From NCBI RefSeq assembly GCF_002288925.2, contig NW_022098066.1:82247973-82311972 (forward strand): a stretch of 64,000 nucleotides of DNA, read 5' to 3'. The DNA is from Delphinapterus leucas (lineage: Eukaryota > Chordata > Mammalia > Artiodactyla > Monodontidae). Both the position numbers and the translations under genes were made by a program. A model generated the notes under the pieces. It worked only from the letters and a program-made list of their open reading frames with translations, was not told the origin of the DNA and ran no database searches. Below are positions 59,622 through 64,000 of this stretch, one piece after another (the stretch's first letter is position 1; each line of letters opens with the position of its first letter).

Positions 59622-59900
59622 CTTCTCGGTCGCCTCCTCCTCCGCCGCCGCCGCCTGGGCAGATCCACATGGGGAGGGGGTCCCGAAAGAGGAGCCCCCA
59701 CTTTTTCCTCCTCTCCTCCTGCTTCTGCCGCTCACGGCCTAGCGCTGCGCCCCGAAGCTCGGGCTTCCGTGCCTCCACTCCCTGCACCCCAAGTCCGCCG
59801 CTCCTGGGCCGCCGCCTCAGCCGCCGCCCGAAGTTTGGCTGAAACTTTCTTGGGTGTGCAGCGAAGCAACCTCGTGTGTCCTTCCGCCTCGGCCTCCTCC
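59622..59900 (-). promoter_or_regulatory. NOTCH2: NOTCH2 5' leader (approximate extent)
   Basis: GC-rich leader. Only one ATG occurs in this interval on the minus strand, at 59670-59668. A GGC/GGA trinucleotide tract lies between that ATG and the NOTCH2 start. The 5' limit is a guess, since the start site is not visible. Confidence 0.6.
59632..59655 (-). repeat. GGC/GGA trinucleotide tract in NOTCH2 leader
   Basis: Read on the minus strand: four GGC (59655-59644), three GGA (59643-59635), one GGC (59634-59632). It lies 11 bases from the NOTCH2 ATG. It encodes eight glycines in the upstream ORF frame, Ala4-Glu3-Ala in the NOTCH2 frame, and arginines in the third frame. Confidence 0.95.
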
Positions 59901-60125
59901 TCCCACCGCAAACCCCGCCCCGCTGTCGCCGCGGCCAGGCCCCGCCGCCTTCAGCACCCAGGGGTTTCCCGCAGGAAGAAGCGCCGGCCCGGGCTGCGCG
60001 CGGAGGGATCTACTATGAGTCTTCAGACACCCCTTCCAGCCTCGCCAACCCGCGTCGGGTCCCGACGCGCCTTAACTCGATCGGCGCTGGAGCGTCTCTC
60101 GGGGCCCGACCTCAGCCGACGGGGT

Positions 60126-60361
60126 GGGTGATAGGACCCTGAACTTGAATCACTAGGGTTGTCGAGATCCTGAACTTGCCGGAGCGACAGACATCATCCA
60201 GTGAGATAGGTTTCGCCCACACACCCCCACACATCCATCCACACACTCCCGGGCCAGCAAGAGGAATGCGGTAGAGAGGGACCAGTGCTGTCAAAGAAGG
60301 TAACGGGCCAAGACGCCAAAGTCCATTTAAAATGAACAGAGCCATAAACTGGGGTTGCACC
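60126..60361. other. 5' flank of NOTCH2
   Basis: Sequence just upstream of the CpG island. No gene recognised. Confidence 0.5.
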
Positions 60362-60365
60362 CTTC

Positions 60366-60405
60366 ATTCATTCATTCATGCAGTCAGTCAGTCAGTCAGT
60401 CAGTC
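60366..60405. repeat. (ATTC)n/(CAGT)n tetranucleotide microsatellite
   Basis: Three to four ATTC units followed by six CAGT units, about 0.5 kb upstream of the probable transcription start. Likely to vary in length between individuals. Confidence 0.9.
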
Positions 60406-61569
60406 ATTTAGCAAATATTTCTTAGGCGCCTTACTTTGCGTAGCGGTGTGCCCGGCACAATGGACTGTTACTAAAGACGCATGCTGCACAAGATAGTTTT
60501 GAGGACTGAGACATTGCTGCTGCGGGCTGCAGGATTCAGGGAAGGCTTTCATGAAGGAGCTGGGATGAGAGCAGGATCTTGAAAGGTTAGTAAAATTGGC
60601 ATAGGACAAGGAGATCAGCTAAGGATATCCCATTGTAAGATGTTGATAATAGCTAAAAATCAGAAACAACCTAAATGCCCACCCATAGAGGAATGGATGA
60701 ATAATGTATGGTATATTTGTAAAATGAATTTGTAAAAAGAATTTGTAAAATGAAACACAATACAGCAATTGAAAAGACTGTATTCATATATGTCAATAGA
60801 GATAAGTCTTAAAAATAAAAAGATAGTAAAAAAAAACTAATTTCAGAAGGAACTATAAACCATTTCTGTATATTTAAATGTTTTCCAAACAATACTATAT
60901 ATTATTTATGAATACATAATACACAGTATATGGTAGAAGACTATAACCAGAATAATGGTTACTTCCTCGGCAGGAGAGTGGGGAATGTGATCAGGTATGG
61001 GTACAAGTGGGCTTGCTATTTGTAAGAAAAGAGCTGAAATAATCAAAAAGTTTGTGTGAGCATAACATTCCAGGGGAAGGCCATCATTAAAAGCAAATAA
61101 GATAAGGAAGTCAGTAGATGAGTTCTGGCACTATTAGCAACGACCCACCAGAGTCAAGGCGGGAAAGGAGGTTGGCAGAAGAGTATGCAGGACCTTGAAT
61201 GACAAGCAGGGGATGGGGGGTACAGTTATCTCTCAGGTCATAGAAAACCATTGAAGGTTTTTGAACAGGAGTGAGACTTGATGGAAAGGAAAGTTGCTCT
61301 GATAATCCTCTGCAAAATTGATTGTCAGGAGCAAAAGGTGAACCGGAGTCCAAGGACCAGTCAGGAGCTTGTGAGACAGTCCAGGCATGGGGCGATGAAG
61401 GCCTGCAGTAATGAGGTAAATTCCAGAATGGAAAGGAGGGAATGGATCTGAGACAATCTTGAAGAAAAAAAAAGGGGGGTGGGAGGTAGGAGGTGGGAGG
61501 GGAGGCAAACCTATGTGACTAGTTGGATGTGGGAGTTTATGATCCTATTGGGAAGGGGAATCCTACCCA
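60406..61569. repeat. Upstream flank with ancient repeat fragments
   Basis: Old repeat text at about 60406-60610 ('ggcgccttactttgcgtagc'), a LINE-like ORF2 3' fossil at about 60630-60960 ('acaacctaaatgcccaccca'), and about 61040-61420 ('catagaaaaccattgaaggt', 'ttttgaacaggagtgagact'). None has coding capacity. Families are not assigned. Confidence 0.4.
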
Positions 61570-62035
61570 CAGAGCCTCTCCCTGGCTCCTGCAGGATAAA
61601 ATCCAAACTTCTACAAATGGTAAACATAAGGCCTTTACTTCACTGGGCTCCAGATCTTGTCCTCTCTGCCCGCACTGTGAACTTTACACAATAACAGTAT
61701 TGAATGACTTGAGACTCCCCTGAACATATCGTCTTGCTTCAGTCTCTGCACCTTCTGTCCCCTGATTTGGAATGACTCTTGTAGTCCCCTTCCCTCTTCC
61801 TCTTGGTGAACTTCTAATCACTCATCCTTCAGTCCTGAGAAGGCTCTACGGAGACTGTAACGAATTTCCATCCCTCACTGACAGTCCCTCCACTGTACTG
61901 CTTCTTTATCTTACACTGTTATCTATTTTTTCACACAGGACCGTTTGTATTTCTATCTTCTCAACCAGATTAAGAGGGCCGTACGGGCAAGGACCATGGC
62001 CTTATTCATTCCCAGTATCTATCACATAAGAACTA
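61570..62035 (+). repeat. LINE L2, 3' end
   Basis: Good L2 order: 'tgcaggataaaatccaaact', 'aaggcctttacttcactggg', 'tccagatcttgtcctctctg', 'aatgactcttgtagtcccct' and 'gggcaaggaccatggcctta'. One of the clearest L2 copies in the window. Confidence 0.75.
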
Positions 62036-63350
62036 GAATGTAAAACAACACCAAACAAGTGCAAGTCAGTATGATCATAGGCCTATGATTTTCCAAACTG
62101 GATTTTAATAAGCACTTTATAATAGAGAAGCAAGTACTATTATTGAAAGTAGTCAGCTTGGGATGCTAAAAACTCTTTTCAAAAATAACATAATTAGTCA
62201 AAATAGTTTTGGAATTTCCCTTGTACAAATATGTTCAGAAAAAAGATGATTAAATTACTTTTTAGGTGTTGACCCGTGGGGTTACCAGCTTGATCATTCA
62301 CCTTACTCACTGAATAGAGTTCATAATGACTTGGCTGTATACAAATTTTTGAAATCACCTGCAAAGATTTGATTTGTCATTATTAATAGAGCCAGAAGAA
62401 TGTAAAAGTAATCACCCCCAAAGAGCAGCTCCAGAAATGACTGTACCTACAACATTATTAAAATATGTATGTGATTTCTCAAGGTGACTGTCTCAAGGAA
62501 AGCAATTACTTTGTTCACATGCAAGTTTTGTTGGATTTGTTATTAAGTTACATTTATGGCGTACATCCCCATAAGGACAAAAGTAATAAAGAATAAATGT
62601 CATGAATGGAAGTCAGGGAAGGCTATGACGGAAGAGGTATTTGAAGGGACGTGTTTTGAAGGAAGTTATGCATTATAAATTGGTAAAAATGAACAAAAAG
62701 GGAGCTGAAAATCAAGGGAAGAAATTGGAATCAGCAAAGACTGAGAGATGAGAGCAAGTAAGTCCAACCCATCAACTGGCATTCTGGTGAATATTTACCA
62801 TGGTCCAGATCCTGTATGAGGAGTTGAGGGATAAAGAAAGAGAGAGAGAAGTAACAGACAATTAATATCCAGTGCAACAAGTAGAATGTTCACAGCTGAA
62901 CATTCACAGCTGAGGGACTGTGTGTCATGTCCCAGCCCAGGGGTGGTCAGGGAAGTCTTCCTGGAAGACCTCAACATCTGGACTAAGAATTGGAGGACCA
63001 GAAGATTAATGAGGTAAAGAAGAGGTGATTTCGCATGGTTAGAGGTCTAAGCTGTCTCAAGCACAGGGAATGAGTGTAGAGGCAGGTGAACAATAGAGAG
63101 GAGAGATTGTTCCCTACAGTGGGAAGATAAGAAGTTAGGCAGGGGCTGTGGGCGTGCAGAAAAGATAGGCATTGGCTCCTAGACTCGTAACTGCTTAGGT
63201 GAGAGAGGAAAGGTAGACCAAGGAGTCAGCAATGACCTCAGTATCTTAAAGTATTATGAGCTATTCCCGTATACAGGAAATACAGAAGGAAAAGGAGGCT
63301 TGGTGGAATAGATAAGCAGGCAAAGGAGCAGTGTAGCTGAAGTGGAAAAA
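62036..63350. other. Upstream flank; second half is ancient repeat
   Basis: 62036-62600 unique, AT-rich. About 62610-63350 contains old repeat phrases ('gtcagggaagtcttcctgga', 'ggaatgagtgtagaggcagg') of the class seen at 9475. No gene. Confidence 0.4.
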
Positions 63351-63884
63351 CTGTGTTTAGCAGGAGCAACTTGGGCTGTTGACTGCTTTAAGGAGAGCTG
63401 GGCAGAGCCGGACTGATCAGCAGGATGGAATTGCACTGAAATATGCTTTCTACTATGGGTCTCTCCCATAGTAGAAGGTAGAAATTTAGCTAAACCTAAA
63501 TTCCACTGCGTGCATTTAGATGACTGTTTCCCTGATTCCTATCAGAAGCCGGGGGTCTAGTGGTGGTGTCTCAAAACATGAGTAGCATCTGAGGACATAA
63601 GATGCCAGGATGTACCTGGCGATGTCAACCCAAAACGTATTCAGCAGTTTAATTACTCAACTAGATTGGGGGATGGCCTTCCCCAAGAACAGTACTTCCA
63701 GTCAAAGCAAATTCTAGTGTATAGGAGAAATTGGCAGGAAAACATTCAGGTGATCCTATAACTAAGCAGAGCTATTGCTATTCCTTAAAGTTCTATAGCT
63801 TGACTGATACAAAGGAAAGTGAGATCCCGCAAACTTTCATCCGGGGGAAAAAAATCAGTCTCCAAGACCAAATTAAAATCTATA
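63351..63884. other. Upstream flank, unique sequence
   Basis: No gene or repeat recognised. Confidence 0.45.
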
Positions 63885-63985
63885 GTAGTAGATTAAAATC
63901 TATAGTAGTATATATAGTATACTATACTATATAGTATATAGTATAATCTATAGTAGTATATAGTAAAATCATTAGTAGTAGAAAA
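63885..63985. repeat. AT-rich tandem repeat with TAGTA/TATAC units
   Basis: The phrase 'aaatctatagtagta' and shortened forms recur several times, with an inner self-complementary 'tatagtatactata' stretch. Confidence 0.85.
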
Positions 63986-64000
63986 ACATGAATAAAAGCC

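Larger units (their letters stand above)
59549..59670 (-). other. Overlapping upstream ORF, exon 1 part (polyglycine frame)
   Basis: From the ATG at 59670, 49 bases upstream of the NOTCH2 ATG and so in another frame. It begins MWICP, then eight glycines, then DREDARPAP and onward, and overlaps the entire exon 1 coding region. After splicing, the codon at the junction becomes TGC and the frame continues as IAMSGRL to a TGA at 5777-5775 in exon 2, giving 48 codons. In unspliced RNA it would end at a TGA just after the donor. The initiation context is weak (C at -3, T at +4). The frame corresponds to the uORF known in human NOTCH2NLC, where the expanded GGC tract makes a toxic polyglycine protein. 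Translation here is inferred, not shown. Confidence 0.6.
58960..60125. promoter_or_regulatory. NOTCH2: CpG island covering the NOTCH2 promoter and exon 1
   Basis: Base composition changes from AT-rich to strongly GC-rich with abundant CpG from about 58960 to 60125. It spans the likely transcription start, exon 1 and the first 0.6 kb of intron 1. A GC-box type ACCCCGCCCC lies at 59912-59921, and no TATA box is evident. This fits a broad housekeeping-style promoter. The exact start site cannot be read from sequence; somewhere in 59750-59950 is most likely. Frames over 100 codons on both strands here are by-products of high GC. Confidence 0.9.

Noticed and set aside
59545..59787. A longer upstream ORF beginning at 59787, or an extended NOTCH2 start at 59735
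   Set aside because: The first codons there are GTG, not ATG. The only real ATG in the polyglycine frame is at 59670, and none exists in the NOTCH2 frame between the TAG at 59741 and the accepted start.
58843..60131. Long plus-strand frames (177 and 224 codons) antisense to the NOTCH2 promoter
   Set aside because: They lie in the CpG island, where high GC makes stop codons rare. Composition is arginine/proline/serine-rich with no domain, and the same DNA is explained by NOTCH2 exon 1 and promoter. An antisense non-coding RNA is possible but not visible.
1..64000. Endogenous retrovirus or LTR, CRISPR array, rRNA
   Set aside because: I saw no LTR pair, no gag/pol/env-like frames other than L1 reverse transcriptase, no regular direct repeats with spacers, and no rRNA sequence.

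Overview
This window is mammalian nuclear DNA, almost certainly from a cetacean. The best clue is a set of tRNA-derived SINEs of the CHR type in a short young form and a longer older form, beside L1, Tigger1, MIR, L2 and MER5A repeats that other placental mammals share. There is no bacterial-style gene organisation; nearly all open reading frames come from transposons or are chance frames.

The only host gene I can support is the 5' end of NOTCH2, on the minus strand. Exon 1 (start codon at 59621, splice donor after 59549) encodes the signal peptide. Exon 2 (5799 to 5718, 82 bp) encodes the first part of EGF-like repeat 1. The exons join in phase 1 across an intron of 53,749 bp (5800-59548). 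Positions 1-5717 are the start of intron 2, with exon 3 outside the window. A CpG island (about 58960-60125) covers exon 1 and the promoter, and 60126-64000 is 5' flanking DNA.

Intron 1 is a record of transposon insertions. A Tigger1 DNA transposon (17890-26029) was split by an L1 (19550-25302), which later received two CHR SINEs. A second long L1 (34424-39850) carries a long-form CHR SINE in its reverse-transcriptase region. A third, 5'-truncated L1 lies on the minus strand at 14008-15872. Most of these are bounded by target-site duplications that I could read. The remainder is unique intronic sequence with ancient MIR, L2 and MER5 fossils, an AT-rich run of hairpins near 29.6 kb, and a few blocks that could be regulatory.

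The most interesting feature is the NOTCH2 leader. Its only upstream AUG between about 59900 and the main start opens a reading frame through a GGC/GGA tract into polyglycine. That frame overlaps the NOTCH2 start in another frame and, after splicing, ends in exon 2. This resembles the uORF of human NOTCH2NLC whose GGC expansion causes neuronal intranuclear inclusion disease. Here the tract is short.
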